Shown here: piece after piece, positions 22,510 to 30,606 of the stretch | Numbering within the stretch: the first letter of the stretch is position 1 | Layout of the letters: the number at the start of each line of letters is the position of its first letter | Assembly (NCBI RefSeq): GCF_900458895.1 | Contig: NZ_LR962863.1 | Location: 1,426,001-1,490,000 of the forward strand | Source: Staphylococcus schleiferi | GTDB lineage: Bacteria; Bacillota; Bacilli; Staphylococcales; Staphylococcaceae | Reading direction: 5' to 3' | Length of the DNA: 64,000 nucleotides | Program-made: the position numbers and the translations under genes | The notes under the pieces: generated by a model | What the model saw: only the letters and a program-made list of their open reading frames with translations | The model's database searches: none | What the model was told of the DNA's origin: nothing

Positions 22510-23409
22510 ATGTCATTTAAAGAAAATGAAATTATAGGGACGATTGAATTTTTAGAAGTAAAAGCCCTTGAAGGTTCTACATATCATTTGGAAGGGCCGA
22601 ACCAAGAATTAGTTAAATTAAATGCGTCAGAAGTCAATGCTGATGACGAATTAGAAATAGGGGAGTCATATAGTTTTTTCATCTATCCTAACCGATCTGG
22701 TGATTTATTTGCTACTCAAAATATGCCTGATATTACCGTGGGGCGTTATGACTTTGTTCGTGTACTCAGTACAGACCGTGATGGTGCACGCTTAGACGTC
22801 GGCTTACCAAGAGAAGTTTTAGTACCATGGGAAGATTTACCCAAGCTTAAATCGTTATGGCCTGTAAAAGGAGACTACGTTTTATGTACATTGAGAATTG
22901 ACCGTGAACGACAAATGTTTGCTCGACTTGCATCAGAAACAACGGTCCAACAAATGTACACACCTGTTCATGATGACGCACTTAAAAACAAAACAATTCA
23001 AGCACGCCCATATCGTTTATTACGCGTAGGTACATTTCTTTTATCAGAAGAAGGCTACAAAATTTTTGTGCATGAGTCAGAACGTAAGGAAGAACCGAGA
23101 CTAGGACAACAGTTAGATGTGCGCATTATTGGCTATAATGATAAAGGCGAATTAAACGGTTCATTTTTACCTTTTGCGCATGAAAGTTTGGATGAAGATG
23201 GCGAACGTATATTTAACCTACTTGTTGAATACGAAGGCGAATTACCATTTTGGGACAAATCTAGCCCAGAAGCTATAAAAGAAGTTTTTAACATGAGTAA
23301 AGGCGCTTTTAAACGCGCTATCGGTCATTTATATAAAAAGCGCATTATCAATATTGAAACTGGAAAAATCACATTAACGAAAAAAGGTTGGTCTCGCTTA
23401 GAAGATTAA
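22510..23409 (+). CDS. cvfB: conserved virulence factor B, S1-domain RNA-binding protein
   Basis: 299 aa. Three S1-like OB folds span roughly residues 1-215, followed by a C-terminal winged-helix domain (AIKEVFNMSKGAFKRAIGHLYKKRI). In S. aureus CvfB binds RNA and influences agr-dependent virulence gene expression. The AGAGGAGTACGTT ribosome site precedes the ATG, and a consensus-like TATAAT lies at about 22475. Placement next to the lysine operon agrees with S. aureus. Confidence 0.93.
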   Translation: MSFKENEIIGTIEFLEVKALEGSTYHLEGPNQELVKLNASEVNADDELEIGESYSFFIYPNRSGDLFATQNMPDITVGRYDFVRVLSTDRDGARLDVGLPREVLVPWEDLPKLKSLWPVKGDYVLCTLRIDRERQMFARLASETTVQQMYTPVHDDALKNKTIQARPYRLLRVGTFLLSEEGYKIFVHESERKEEPRLGQQLDVRIIGYNDKGELNGSFLPFAHESLDEDGERIFNLLVEYEGELPFWDKSSPEAIKEVFNMSKGAFKRAIGHLYKKRIINIETGKITLTKKGWSRLED

Positions 23410-23443
23410 CTCACGTAAAATTTTCAACTTAAAATCATTTCAG

Positions 23444-23493
23444 ATAAAGCCTTGTCGTCATGCATACCACTTGATGATAGGGCTTTTTTCATA
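23444..23493 (+). terminator. cvfB terminator
   Basis: A 14-bp stem with some G-U pairs (AAGCCTTGTCGTCA with TGATGATAGGGCTT) runs into TTTTTT. Confidence 0.75.
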
Positions 23494-23547
23494 TGTTTAT
23501 TTAACGTCATTGTATCTCTATTTGTGTTTCGTCATATTAAATTTATA

Positions 23548-23576
23548 TTGACATTTAAATTGAACAGCTTTATTAT
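23548..23576 (+). promoter_or_regulatory. promoter of the lactose PTS operon
   Basis: TTGACA (23548-23553), 17-base spacer, TATTAT (23571-23576), upstream of the antiterminator site. Confidence 0.75.
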
Positions 23577-23617
23577 TATCATAAAGAACAAAAACGGACA
23601 TTTTAAAACATTTCCAT

Positions 23618-23690
23618 GGATCGTGACTATTGAATTAGGCGAAACCACAAATCAATTTTGTATCAGACGAATTGATTTGTGGTTTTTTTA
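23618..23690 (+). promoter_or_regulatory. LicT/BglG-type RAT antiterminator site with overlapping terminator
   Basis: Bases 23618-23646 match the RAT pattern GGATnGTnACT...AGGCnAAACC, here GGATCGTGACT and AGGCGAAACC. They overlap by 3 bases a perfect 14-bp terminator stem (23644-23657 with 23670-23683) followed by a T-run. Binding of the LacT protein to the RAT would prevent the terminator. The arrangement is the standard one for sugar-PTS antitermination. Confidence 0.9.
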
Positions 23691-23713
23691 TTTGAGTTTT
23701 GGGAGGTTTATAA

Positions 23714-24553
23714 ATGATTATTCAACAGGTTTTGAACAATAATTGTGCAATTGTCAAATCACACGAGCAAGAAGAACTGATTGTCACAGGTAAAGGTATC
23801 GCATTTAAAAAGAAAAAAGGGGACACTTTAGAACGTCAATTGGTTGAGAAAATTTTTCGTCTAGAAAACGAAAATATGAAGCAGAATCTGACTTTTTTAA
23901 TTAAAGATGTTCCGATTAAATACATCTTAACTAGCTTTGAAGTTGTTTCAACTGTACAAAAGCATTTTAATCTGACGTTTCAAGACTATCTTTATGTGAC
24001 ATTAGCTGATCATTTAAATGCAGCACAACATCGTATTGAAAATAACCTTTGGCAAGAAACCGTTATACCAGATATGCAGTCGCATTATCCACTTGAAATG
24101 GAGGCCGCAGAACTTGGGTTAAAAATCATTAATCAAAACTTAGCGCCATCGTTTCCACAATCTGAAGTTGTCAGTTTAGCATTACATTTTCTCAATGCCA
24201 AGCTGGATGTAAACACGACTCAAATAGAAGATAATGCACGATTCATTCGTATCATTAACTTCGTAAATCAGTTTTTAAATGACCATCAAATTGTTCGAAC
24301 CCAACGTAATCATTATCACTACGACCGCTTTTTCACACACATGAGTTACTTTTATGAGTCTCAAAATGCAAATAAAGATGAAAATCAATTAAGTTCGATT
24401 GATGTTGCTATTTTTTCTGGATTAAAACAATCTCATCCAGTCTCGTACAAACTTGCAAGCGAGCTGGCAGAAGCTTTAGAAAGTCAATTTCATCTCACCG
24501 TTCTAGAAACTGATAAATATCATTTTCAATTGCATATAGAGCGACTTATTTAA
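23714..24553 (+). CDS. lacT: LacT-type transcriptional antiterminator (BglG/LicT family)
   Basis: 279 aa RNA-binding regulator. An N-terminal co-antiterminator domain (about 1-55; NNNCAIV and GKGIAFKKKKGD) precedes two PTS regulation domains with conserved His residues (LADHLNAA..., LALHFLNAK). PTS phosphorylation normally controls dimerisation and hence RAT binding. The gene directly follows its own RAT/terminator, and lacF follows 21 bases later. This differs from S. aureus, where the repressor LacR controls lac. Confidence 0.9.
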   Translation: MIIQQVLNNNCAIVKSHEQEELIVTGKGIAFKKKKGDTLERQLVEKIFRLENENMKQNLTFLIKDVPIKYILTSFEVVSTVQKHFNLTFQDYLYVTLADHLNAAQHRIENNLWQETVIPDMQSHYPLEMEAAELGLKIINQNLAPSFPQSEVVSLALHFLNAKLDVNTTQIEDNARFIRIINFVNQFLNDHQIVRTQRNHYHYDRFFTHMSYFYESQNANKDENQLSSIDVAIFSGLKQSHPVSYKLASELAEALESQFHLTVLETDKYHFQLHIERLI

Positions 24554-24574
24554 GGCGATAAAGGAGGAAAATTT

Positions 24575-24901
24575 ATGTCTAAAGAAGATAACATGATGAT
24601 TGGATTTACCATTGTTGCTATAGCAGGTGATGCACGTGCAGAAATTATGCGTGCATTCGAGGCAGCCAAAAGTAAAAACTTTCAAGAGGCGCAAGCACAC
24701 ATTGAAAATGCGAATCGATTTATTAATGAAGCACATGTGGAACAGACACAGCTTTTAGCAAAAGAGTCACGTGGCGAAGTCGGAGAAATGAGTTTTGTCA
24801 TGGTTCATGGACAAGATCACCTCATGACGACAATGGCTTTACGAGATATTGCAAAATACTTTATTGATGTCTATCAGCAATTAGAACGCTTAGAGAGGTA
24901 G
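24575..24901 (+). CDS. lacF: lactose-type PTS enzyme IIA
   Basis: 108 aa cytosolic phosphocarrier of the lactose/cellobiose PTS family, with three helices and the active-site His in VMVHGQDHLMTT. It accepts phosphate from HPr and passes it to IIB. AAAGGAGGAAAA ribosome site. Placement between lacT and lacE supports lactose (or another beta-galactoside) as substrate. Confidence 0.9.
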   Translation: MSKEDNMMIGFTIVAIAGDARAEIMRAFEAAKSKNFQEAQAHIENANRFINEAHVEQTQLLAKESRGEVGEMSFVMVHGQDHLMTTMALRDIAKYFIDVYQQLERLER

Positions 24902-24911
24902 GTTAATATAT

Positions 24912-25814
24912 ATGAAATCCATTATCAAATATATAGAGCGTATGAAGCCTTTTTTTGAAAAGGTTGCAGCCAATCCGTATTTAACTGCAATTCGTGACGG
25001 ATTTGTCGCAGTTATGCCTGTTATTTTATTTTCTTCATTGTTTATTTTAGTTGCTTATGTGCCGAATATATGGGGATTTCACTGGCCAAAACATATTGAA
25101 GAAATCATTATGAAAGTTTACACATTTACAATGGGAATGATTGCCGTTTATATTTCAGGGACTGTCACCAAGTCACTGACTGATAATAAAAATATCAAGT
25201 TACCTAAAACAAACCAAATCAATGTTATCTCCACATTTATCGCTGCCGAATCAGCACTATTAATTTTAGCGATGAATCCTGTAAAAGATGGTATTAATAT
25301 TGATATGTTAGGTACCAAAGGGTTGATTGCCTCTTTCTTAGTCGCATTTATCGTTCCTAACATTTATTACGTTTGTATAAAAAATAATATTACGATTAAG
25401 ATGCCTCCCCAAGTTCCAGGGAATATTGCACAAGCGTTTAAGGATATGATTCCATTCGCCTTATCGGTCTCCTTTTTCTGGATTATTGATATTTTAGTGA
25501 GACATTTAACAGAAGGAAATTTAGCCGAGCTTGTGACAATCTTACTTTCGCCTTTATTTACGGCTGCCAATGGTTACTTAGGCTTTGCTGTTATTTTTGG
25601 GTTCATTGCTTTCTTTTGGTTTATTGGTGTACACGGCCCATCCGTTGTGGGTCCTGCTGTGGTTGCAATCATGTATAATAACCAAGCTGAAAATTTACGC
25701 CTTTTTAGAGAAGGGCAACATGCAAGTTTTGCATTGACACAATCTACACAAGATTTCGTTGCACTAATGGGTGGTACTGGCGCGACCTACAATGTGCTAA
25801 ACCATACATGTTAA
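24912..25814 (+). pseudogene. lacE: lactose PTS enzyme IICB, truncated by prophage
   Basis: The first 300 or so residues of a LacE-type permease, which is normally about 570 aa (IIC plus IIB). The IIC domain is recognisable by FFEKVAANPYLTAIRDGF, TNQINVIS and GVHGPSVVGP. Homology ends around GGTGAT, where YNVLNHTC and a stop follow in prophage sequence. The rest of IIC and the whole IIB domain are displaced, presumably to beyond the other prophage end outside the window. Lactose uptake by this system should be lost while the prophage is in place. Confidence 0.88.
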
Positions 25815-25815
25815 A
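25760..25815. other. probable attL junction inside lacE
   Basis: LacE similarity stops in the codons for GGTGAT (about 25772-25791), and the integrase stop codon overlaps the end of the truncated frame at 25811-25814. The crossover lies in this interval, but the exact core cannot be fixed without the right end of the prophage. Confidence 0.5.
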
Positions 25816-27208
25816 AATGCAAATCTATATTGTTTATTTTTAGCGTATTAGGCGTTTTATTCACTTTGCTTTTGGGAATAAAATCGAAGTCTATTTTTTT
25901 GATTGACTGTCGAACAAACTCTTCTTTATCCTCACGAGACACACTAGGGCTGTCCCAAATATGTCTAAACAAATTTTGAATAGCTTGTACTTGTTCTTTT
26001 GTAATGTGATCGTCCACATCTTTTTCGTTTTCCATTTCCTCGTATTCATCAATCAGTTTTTGCGTTTCAAACATCTTTTGCTTAAATTCTTCTTTCGTCA
26101 TCAATCCATCGCCATATGCTTCTTGAAATCTAGACCGTTTACGCATTATTTTATTAATGTCTATTTTGACAACTTCATTTTTAGGTTCTACTTCGATGCC
26201 GTAATTATCACTCAATCTTATGTTGCTCATATACTCAATAAATTCACGTTCAATTTCAGAAAAAGTTATCGCAATATTACGTGCCGTTTTATCTGTGCGA
26301 CAGTAATCACAACGATAGCCCTCACTATAATAAGTCTTGCTTTTATTTTTGAGTTTTGATTTGAAATAATGCAACTTATGACCACACTGTGGGCATTCAA
26401 GTACACCTCTAAAAACAGAAGTGTGTGTTTGCTTTTTATAATTAACACGTGATGATAGTCGTTCTGAAATTCTTTTATAATCGTGTTCTGTAATAATCGG
26501 CTCGTGTGTATTTTCTATAAACAAATCACCGTGCTTTGTATGTCCACGCATTACAGGATTGTTCACAAGTCTGATAACTGTTGTTTTACTCCAGTTTTTT
26601 ATAGTTGGCGGATAGTTATTGGCGTTATTAAGTCGTCTAGCGATTTCTGTCGCTGTCACGCCCTCTAATAATTTTTTGACAATATATTCGATAACTTTTT
26701 TATGCTCATTTGGCACAAGTTTGCCATCTATATTATCGTAACAAAAAGGAGCTACCCTAATATAATTACCCTCACGCACTGCAGCATGACTACCGAATAA
26801 ACTACGTTCACGTATTGTAGAGCGTTCCCATTCTGCCATAGCGCCCACAATCGTGATAAATAGTTTACCGATAGCAGAGGTAGTGTCAAAAACTTCTGTA
26901 GCACTTCTGAAAGATACACCATGCTCTTCAAAAGTCTCTAATAAAGACAGTAAATCTCTAACCGATCGTGTTAATCTATCTAATTTGTAAACTAACACTA
27001 AATCAAATTTATCTAAATTAGCTAGTAAGTTATTAAAAGCAGGGCGATTTATAGTACCACCTGATACACCTGCGTCCACAAAAACTTTATAATTTTTCCA
27101 GTTATTCACTTCACAAAATGATTTTAATTTACGCTCTTGCTCATGAATTGAATAACCCTCATTTGCCTGCTCTTGCGAACTAACACGGCAATATATGGCT
27201 ACATTCAT
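25811..27208 (-). CDS. int: large serine recombinase (phage integrase)
   Basis: About 465 aa TP901-1-like integrase. The N-terminal resolvase domain starts VAIYCRVSSQEQANEGYSI with the catalytic Ser. A recombinase domain follows, then a zinc ribbon (ECPQCGHKLHY...YRCDYC) and a coiled-coil-containing C-terminus. Start 27208 is chosen because GAGGAGGATT precedes that ATG. The stop codon abuts the attachment junction in lacE. Serine integrases need no host factor for integration but need a directionality factor for excision; none is identified here. Confidence 0.94.
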   Translation of the reverse strand: MNVAIYCRVSSQEQANEGYSIHEQERKLKSFCEVNNWKNYKVFVDAGVSGGTINRPAFNNLLANLDKFDLVLVYKLDRLTRSVRDLLSLLETFEEHGVSFRSATEVFDTTSAIGKLFITIVGAMAEWERSTIRERSLFGSHAAVREGNYIRVAPFCYDNIDGKLVPNEHKKVIEYIVKKLLEGVTATEIARRLNNANNYPPTIKNWSKTTVIRLVNNPVMRGHTKHGDLFIENTHEPIITEHDYKRISERLSSRVNYKKQTHTSVFRGVLECPQCGHKLHYFKSKLKNKSKTYYSEGYRCDYCRTDKTARNIAITFSEIEREFIEYMSNIRLSDNYGIEVEPKNEVVKIDINKIMRKRSRFQEAYGDGLMTKEEFKQKMFETQKLIDEYEEMENEKDVDDHITKEQVQAIQNLFRHIWDSPSVSREDKEEFVRQSIKKIDFDFIPKSKVNKTPNTLKINNIDLHF

Positions 27209-27227
27209 TGTAATCCTCCTCAAAAAA

Positions 27228-27263
27228 GTAAAAAATAATAAGGGTACGTGGGAGGTACCCTTA
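27228..27263 (-). terminator. terminator after the 104-aa membrane protein gene
   Basis: On the minus strand, right after the stop codon, GGGTAC and GTACCC pair (27260-27255 with 27247-27242) and are followed by TTATTATTTTTT. It separates the integrase gene from the cargo genes. Confidence 0.75.
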
Positions 27264-27575
27264 GATAAAGTGAAGTATAACCGGAACTAAAACACCTATA
27301 ACAGTAACAATCGCACTGATAACAGATATAGTAACTGTTGTTTGATGTTTCATATCATCTTTTAACTCTCGTCTGTTTTCATCTACTTTATCTATAAGTC
27401 TGTCAAATTTGCTATCTAAATGTGTTTTGAAGTTTTCGAATTCATCTCTCTTAATAAAGTCGTTCATATTCCCACCTCCGGAATCATTTGTTCTTGACTC
27501 CATTGTATCATGTGCGTCTGGAATAGTTTTATTAAATTCATTTAAATGTTCCTTATACTCAATTATTTCTCCCAT
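27261..27575 (-). CDS. prophage membrane-anchored coiled-coil protein with an apparent internal start
   Basis: 104 aa. A hydrophilic, charged helical region (EFENFKTHLDSKFDRLIDKV) precedes one C-terminal membrane segment (TISVISAIVTVIGVLVPVIL). The layout resembles XhlA-like or DUF1640-like tail-anchored phage proteins. The first ATG has GGAGGAATAAA and follows the 176-aa gene stop by one base. A second in-frame ATG at 27467 has an equally good GGAGGTGGGAAT site and would give a 68-aa form. Function unknown; superinfection exclusion or an integrase-adjacent role are only guesses. Confidence 0.7.
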   Translation of the reverse strand: MGEIIEYKEHLNEFNKTIPDAHDTMESRTNDSGGGNMNDFIKRDEFENFKTHLDSKFDRLIDKVDENRRELKDDMKHQTTVTISVISAIVTVIGVLVPVILHFI

Positions 27576-27576
27576 T

Positions 27577-28107
27577 TTATTCCTCCGACTCTGGAATCAT
27601 TGGTATTTTAGCGCATAATAGTTCGTTATGTTGTGACCAAGTCATCCAGTGTGATAAGGTTTCTTCGTCTAATTCTTCAAAATCAAACTTGCCAGGTAAA
27701 GTGATTATCTTAATTAGAGGATAGTTTAAATACATATCATATTTTCTTTTGACTAGATCTAAATATACTTTTGTAAGCGAGATTTTAAAGGTTTTATAAG
27801 AATCTTTCATATCTTTATCATTCAGTTCTACTGACCATAAATTATTCAGTTTAAAACCTATTTGTCCAACTCTCTCGTAATATAATACAACCAGAGATAT
27901 AGCGTTACTTTCATCATTTATATATATTCTATTCAATCCACTAATTGTAAACTCTATGCCCAGTTCAGAACCGTCTCTCAGCCTATTAAAATCTAGTAAT
28001 GGATTATCTTCTTTATGGCCAGTTTGGCCAATATAAAATTTAAAGTGACTAAGACAAGGTCTAATTTCTCCATCACTATTCGTCGCTTTTATATGCTTTT
28101 CTTCCAT
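27577..28107 (-). CDS. unrecognised lysogeny-arm protein
   Basis: 176 aa soluble acidic protein beginning MEEKHIKATNSDGEIRPCLSHF and ending KIPMIPESEE, without signal peptide or membrane segment. No family recognised. It precedes and is tightly spaced with the tail-anchored 104-aa gene, so the two probably work together. GAGGTATGG site near the ATG. Its place between integrase and CI, where staphylococcal phages carry accessory genes expressed in the lysogen, makes a host- or phage-directed role plausible (inference). Confidence 0.7.
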   Translation of the reverse strand: MEEKHIKATNSDGEIRPCLSHFKFYIGQTGHKEDNPLLDFNRLRDGSELGIEFTISGLNRIYINDESNAISLVVLYYERVGQIGFKLNNLWSVELNDKDMKDSYKTFKISLTKVYLDLVKRKYDMYLNYPLIKIITLPGKFDFEELDEETLSHWMTWSQHNELLCAKIPMIPESEE

Positions 28108-28154
28108 ACCTCAACCTCCAATACCTCCAGTGTTTTCAATATCATCTTTAGTAA

Positions 28155-28265
28155 CTATTTATTGTTATTTAGTTTTTGCTCTTTACACATCTTAATAAAG
28201 GATTTCAATTCACTTTCAGTCATTTGTTTGGCTAATTTTATAATTTGCTCTTCTTTCTTTGACAT
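28155..28265 (-). CDS. 36-aa prophage peptide
   Basis: Reads MSKKEEQIIKLAKQMTESEL then SFIKMCKEQKLNNNK-like charged helix. TAGGAGGAG lies 7 bases before the ATG. The ribosome site and codon pattern support a real gene. Function unknown. Confidence 0.6.
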   Translation of the reverse strand: MSKKEEQIIKLAKQMTESELKSFIKMCKEQKLNNNK

Positions 28266-28307
28266 TTAAACTCCTCCTAATTTTTATAGTCAAGCGTCAT
28301 GAGAGGC

Positions 28308-28340
28308 GATAAAATAATAAGGGTAGGCGTGCTACCCCGG
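28308..28340 (-). terminator. terminator after the 81-aa membrane protein gene
   Basis: Minus strand GGGTAG with CTACCC (28337-28332 and 28326-28321) is followed by TTATTATTTTAT. It is nearly the same design as the terminator at 27228-27263. Confidence 0.65.
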
Positions 28341-28344
28341 AAAA

Positions 28345-28590
28345 TTAAGCTAATAACAGTGGAGAAGAGAATAACAATAAGGCTAGTAAATTAACAATAA
28401 TATAAACAAATGCGATTCGACTTCTTGCGCTTATGAAAAAGAATAGATTTAATACTGTATTAATAGAAATAATAATTGCACCTGGTATATACCATAAAAA
28501 ATCAGCGTTAACAAACGCAAATGTAATAACGAGAATTATTAACGATAAAATCGTAGTTAGTGTCGAAATAATACTTGCTGACTTTGTCAT
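28345..28590 (-). CDS. small three-segment membrane protein
   Basis: 81 aa, almost wholly hydrophobic: segments IISTLTTILSLIILVITFAF, FLWYIPGAIIISINTVLNLF and IAFVYIIVNLLALLLFSSPL. AAGGAGGTGATT precedes the ATG. It is followed by its own terminator. Unknown function in the lysogeny arm; small membrane proteins here sometimes block superinfection, but nothing in the sequence proves that. Confidence 0.7.
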   Translation of the reverse strand: MTKSASIISTLTTILSLIILVITFAFVNADFLWYIPGAIIISINTVLNLFFFISARSRIAFVYIIVNLLALLLFSSPLLLA

Positions 28591-28653
28591 AATTAATCAC
28601 CTCCTTAAAACGTTTACAATAGTAGGAGTTATTTTAATTTTTACAATACAACC

Positions 28654-29580
28654 TCACACTTTCGTTTCTGTAGAAGTGGAGCTCGATAAAAATTTCAAGA
28701 AATCCATTTCGCTTAAAATTTCAATATCTTGTCCTTCGCTTGATAATTTTTCTGCTTTTTTAATCTTACTCGATTTGGTATAATTATGAGTTTTTTCTAA
28801 GTTTTCTAAATTACCGACAACAAGGTAGTTAGTTGACTTTTTCACAGAGGCGTCATAGAAAGAACCAATATCAGTTACGGTTTGGGCTATTTCGTTCCTT
28901 GTAAAACCTTTTAATGCGCCTGTAAAACAAATATGTTTACCATATAATATATGATTTTTATCATTTAACTCTTCATTGTATACTATCTCAATTTTCTTAT
29001 TAGTTTTAGTCGATTTTTTTATAAATCCATTCTGACCAAATACACCGTACTTGAAATTTTGTTTTTCGATTAAATCTTTTAAATTAACACCTTGGTCTTT
29101 TAATATACTATATGCAATTTTTGCACACACTTTAGCGTCATAAAAAGCATTGTGATATTCTTCGTTTTTGATACCAAAGTATTCAGCTAAATCTTGAAGT
29201 CTATATGAAGGCAAGTCATATAAATCTTTGCTTAATCTATATGTACAAAAATATGAATTTTTTGGTAAAGGAAGATTATATTTTTTAAAAGAGTCGCATA
29301 GAGCATACATATCAAAAGATGTGTTATGCGCCACCACAACATGGTTGCCCATGAATCTAATAATAGCATCGTACATTTGGTACATTTTAGGTGAATCTAC
29401 GACATCTTCTTCAGATATTCCATGTATTGAAGTGTTTATAGAAGAAAAATAAGTTTCAGGGTTTATGTGGGTATAAAGACCATCACAAATTTTATTGTTT
29501 TCGAACTTTAATAAGGCTATAGAACAGATAGAACCACGTTCTTCATTAGCTGTTTCAATATCAATTGCTACAAAATCCAT
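28654..29580 (-). CDS. DEDDh exonuclease-BRCT fusion protein
   Basis: 308 aa. The DnaQ/epsilon-like 3'-5' exonuclease domain (about 1-170) has Exo I DIETAN, Exo II HNTSFDMYAL and Exo III HNAFYDAKVCA, so all DEDDh residues are present. After a Lys-rich linker, a BRCT domain (about 215-300) has GKHICFTGALKGFTRNEI and STNYLVVG. BRCT domains of this kind occur in NAD-dependent ligase and clamp loaders and bind DNA ends or phosphopeptides. It lies next to cI and is probably expressed in the lysogen. Role unknown; repair or defence are possible. Confidence 0.85.
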   Translation of the reverse strand: MDFVAIDIETANEERGSICSIALLKFENNKICDGLYTHINPETYFSSINTSIHGISEEDVVDSPKMYQMYDAIIRFMGNHVVVAHNTSFDMYALCDSFKKYNLPLPKNSYFCTYRLSKDLYDLPSYRLQDLAEYFGIKNEEYHNAFYDAKVCAKIAYSILKDQGVNLKDLIEKQNFKYGVFGQNGFIKKSTKTNKKIEIVYNEELNDKNHILYGKHICFTGALKGFTRNEIAQTVTDIGSFYDASVKKSTNYLVVGNLENLEKTHNYTKSSKIKKAEKLSSEGQDIEILSEMDFLKFLSSSTSTETKV

Positions 29581-29595
29581 AATAGTACCCCTTTT

Positions 29596-30225
29596 TTAAT
29601 TAAATATTTTTTGGCTTGCCACAACTCGACCCACTATTTTTACTTCATCATTTTTACCGTAAACTTGCGGATAGTGTTGTGGATTGTTTGATTCAGGTAT
29701 CAATATGATTTGATCGTCATTGTATCTAACACGTTTTACGGTGGCGTTATATCCATTAATCATTACCACTCCGAGCTGACCATTTTCTACAATTGCATCT
29801 TTTTCTACGACTACAATATCACCATCTTGAAATAATTTATCCATACTATCTCCAGACACACACAAACCGAATTCTTCTTTGTTAGAATTGAGGTTTTTAG
29901 TAGCAAAATATATGTAATCAATTAAATTTTCCTCTGTATAAATAGGCATTCCTGCTGATATTTTAGAGAGAACAGGAATTTTTTTGACTGGTAGGGTTTC
30001 TAAAACTTGTTTTTCTTTATCTTCTACTAAATCAGCTTTAGTAACATTAAAGTAATCAGCAAGTAATTCTATTTTATCGATACGTGGATATGTTTTCGCG
30101 TTTATCCAATCTGATAAAGTTGTATATTTCACTTTTAAATCATTTGATAATTTCTTTCTGTCGATATTATTTTCTTTCATAAGACGAGAAATATTTTTAG
30201 CCATTACTTGTTTATTACCTAGCAT
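29596..30225 (-). CDS. cI: CI-like phage repressor with S24 peptidase domain
   Basis: 209 aa. An N-terminal XRE helix-turn-helix (NISRLMKENNIDRKKLSNDL to SDWINAK) binds the operators in the adjacent intergenic region. The C-terminal LexA/S24 domain has the Ser in SGDSMDKLF and the Lys in ATVKRV, with a likely Ala-Gly cleavage site in SKISAGMPI. RecA-stimulated self-cleavage on DNA damage would induce the prophage. It is transcribed from a minus-strand promoter whose spacer contains an operator. Confidence 0.93.
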   Translation of the reverse strand: MLGNKQVMAKNISRLMKENNIDRKKLSNDLKVKYTTLSDWINAKTYPRIDKIELLADYFNVTKADLVEDKEKQVLETLPVKKIPVLSKISAGMPIYTEENLIDYIYFATKNLNSNKEEFGLCVSGDSMDKLFQDGDIVVVEKDAIVENGQLGVVMINGYNATVKRVRYNDDQIILIPESNNPQHYPQVYGKNDEVKIVGRVVASQKIFN

Positions 30226-30260
30226 TTATTTTCAATCCCTTCATCTAATAACTTAAACTC

Positions 30261-30289
30261 ATTATACGATTAATCCGTAAATAATACAA
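30261..30289 (-). promoter_or_regulatory. cI promoter with embedded operator
   Basis: Minus strand TTGTAT (30289-30284), 17-base spacer, TATAAT (30266-30261). The operator-like inverted repeat TACG-N7-CGTA at 30265-30279 lies in the spacer and reaches the -10 box, so repressor binding would block cI transcription. Confidence 0.8.
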
Positions 30290-30303
30290 GAGAAAAATAA
30301 AAA

Positions 30304-30320
30304 ATACGGTTTAAGTGTTG
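30304..30320. promoter_or_regulatory. weak operator half-site next to the cro -35 box
   Basis: TACG-GTTTAAG-TGT keeps one ACG half-site and the 7-base spacing but not the second CGT. Possibly a lower-affinity CI/Cro site. Confidence 0.4.
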
Positions 30321-30346
30321 ACATTACGTTTTAACCGTAATATACT
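30318..30346 (+). promoter_or_regulatory. early promoter (cro) with embedded operator
   Basis: TTGACA (30318-30323), 17-base spacer, TATACT (30341-30346). The operator ATTACG-N7-CGTAAT (30323-30341) fills the spacer exactly, so bound CI or Cro would exclude RNA polymerase. Confidence 0.85.
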
Positions 30347-30378
30347 TAGGTCAGTTCTTACAACAGGAGGTGACATAA

Positions 30379-30606
30379 ATGGTAAGTGTGCAAGTAAAAA
30401 AGGAACCGTATACCTTAAAAATGTTGCGAGCGAAATACGATTTAACTCAAGCACAAGCGGGCGCTAAAGTAGGAGTTTCAGCAGATGTATGGCACAACTG
30501 GGAAAAGGCAAAAACATTCCCTAACATTCCACAATTACAAAAAATAGAAAAAGAATTTAACGTCACTTATAATGACATTATTTTTTTAACTAATAATAAC
30601 GGTTAA
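30379..30606 (+). CDS. cro: Cro-like XRE regulator
   Basis: 75 aa with a single helix-turn-helix (DLTQAQAGAKVGVSADVWHNW). Divergent from cI and the first gene of the early operon. AGGAGGTGACATAA precedes the ATG. Its stop codon lies inside a further operator. Confidence 0.88.
   Translation: MVSVQVKKEPYTLKMLRAKYDLTQAQAGAKVGVSADVWHNWEKAKTFPNIPQLQKIEKEFNVTYNDIIFLTNNNG

Noticed and set aside
23452..23742. Plus-strand reading frame of 96 codons after cvfB
   Set aside because: It covers the cvfB terminator, the lac promoter, the RAT site and its terminator, and has no ribosome site; it is a regulatory region.
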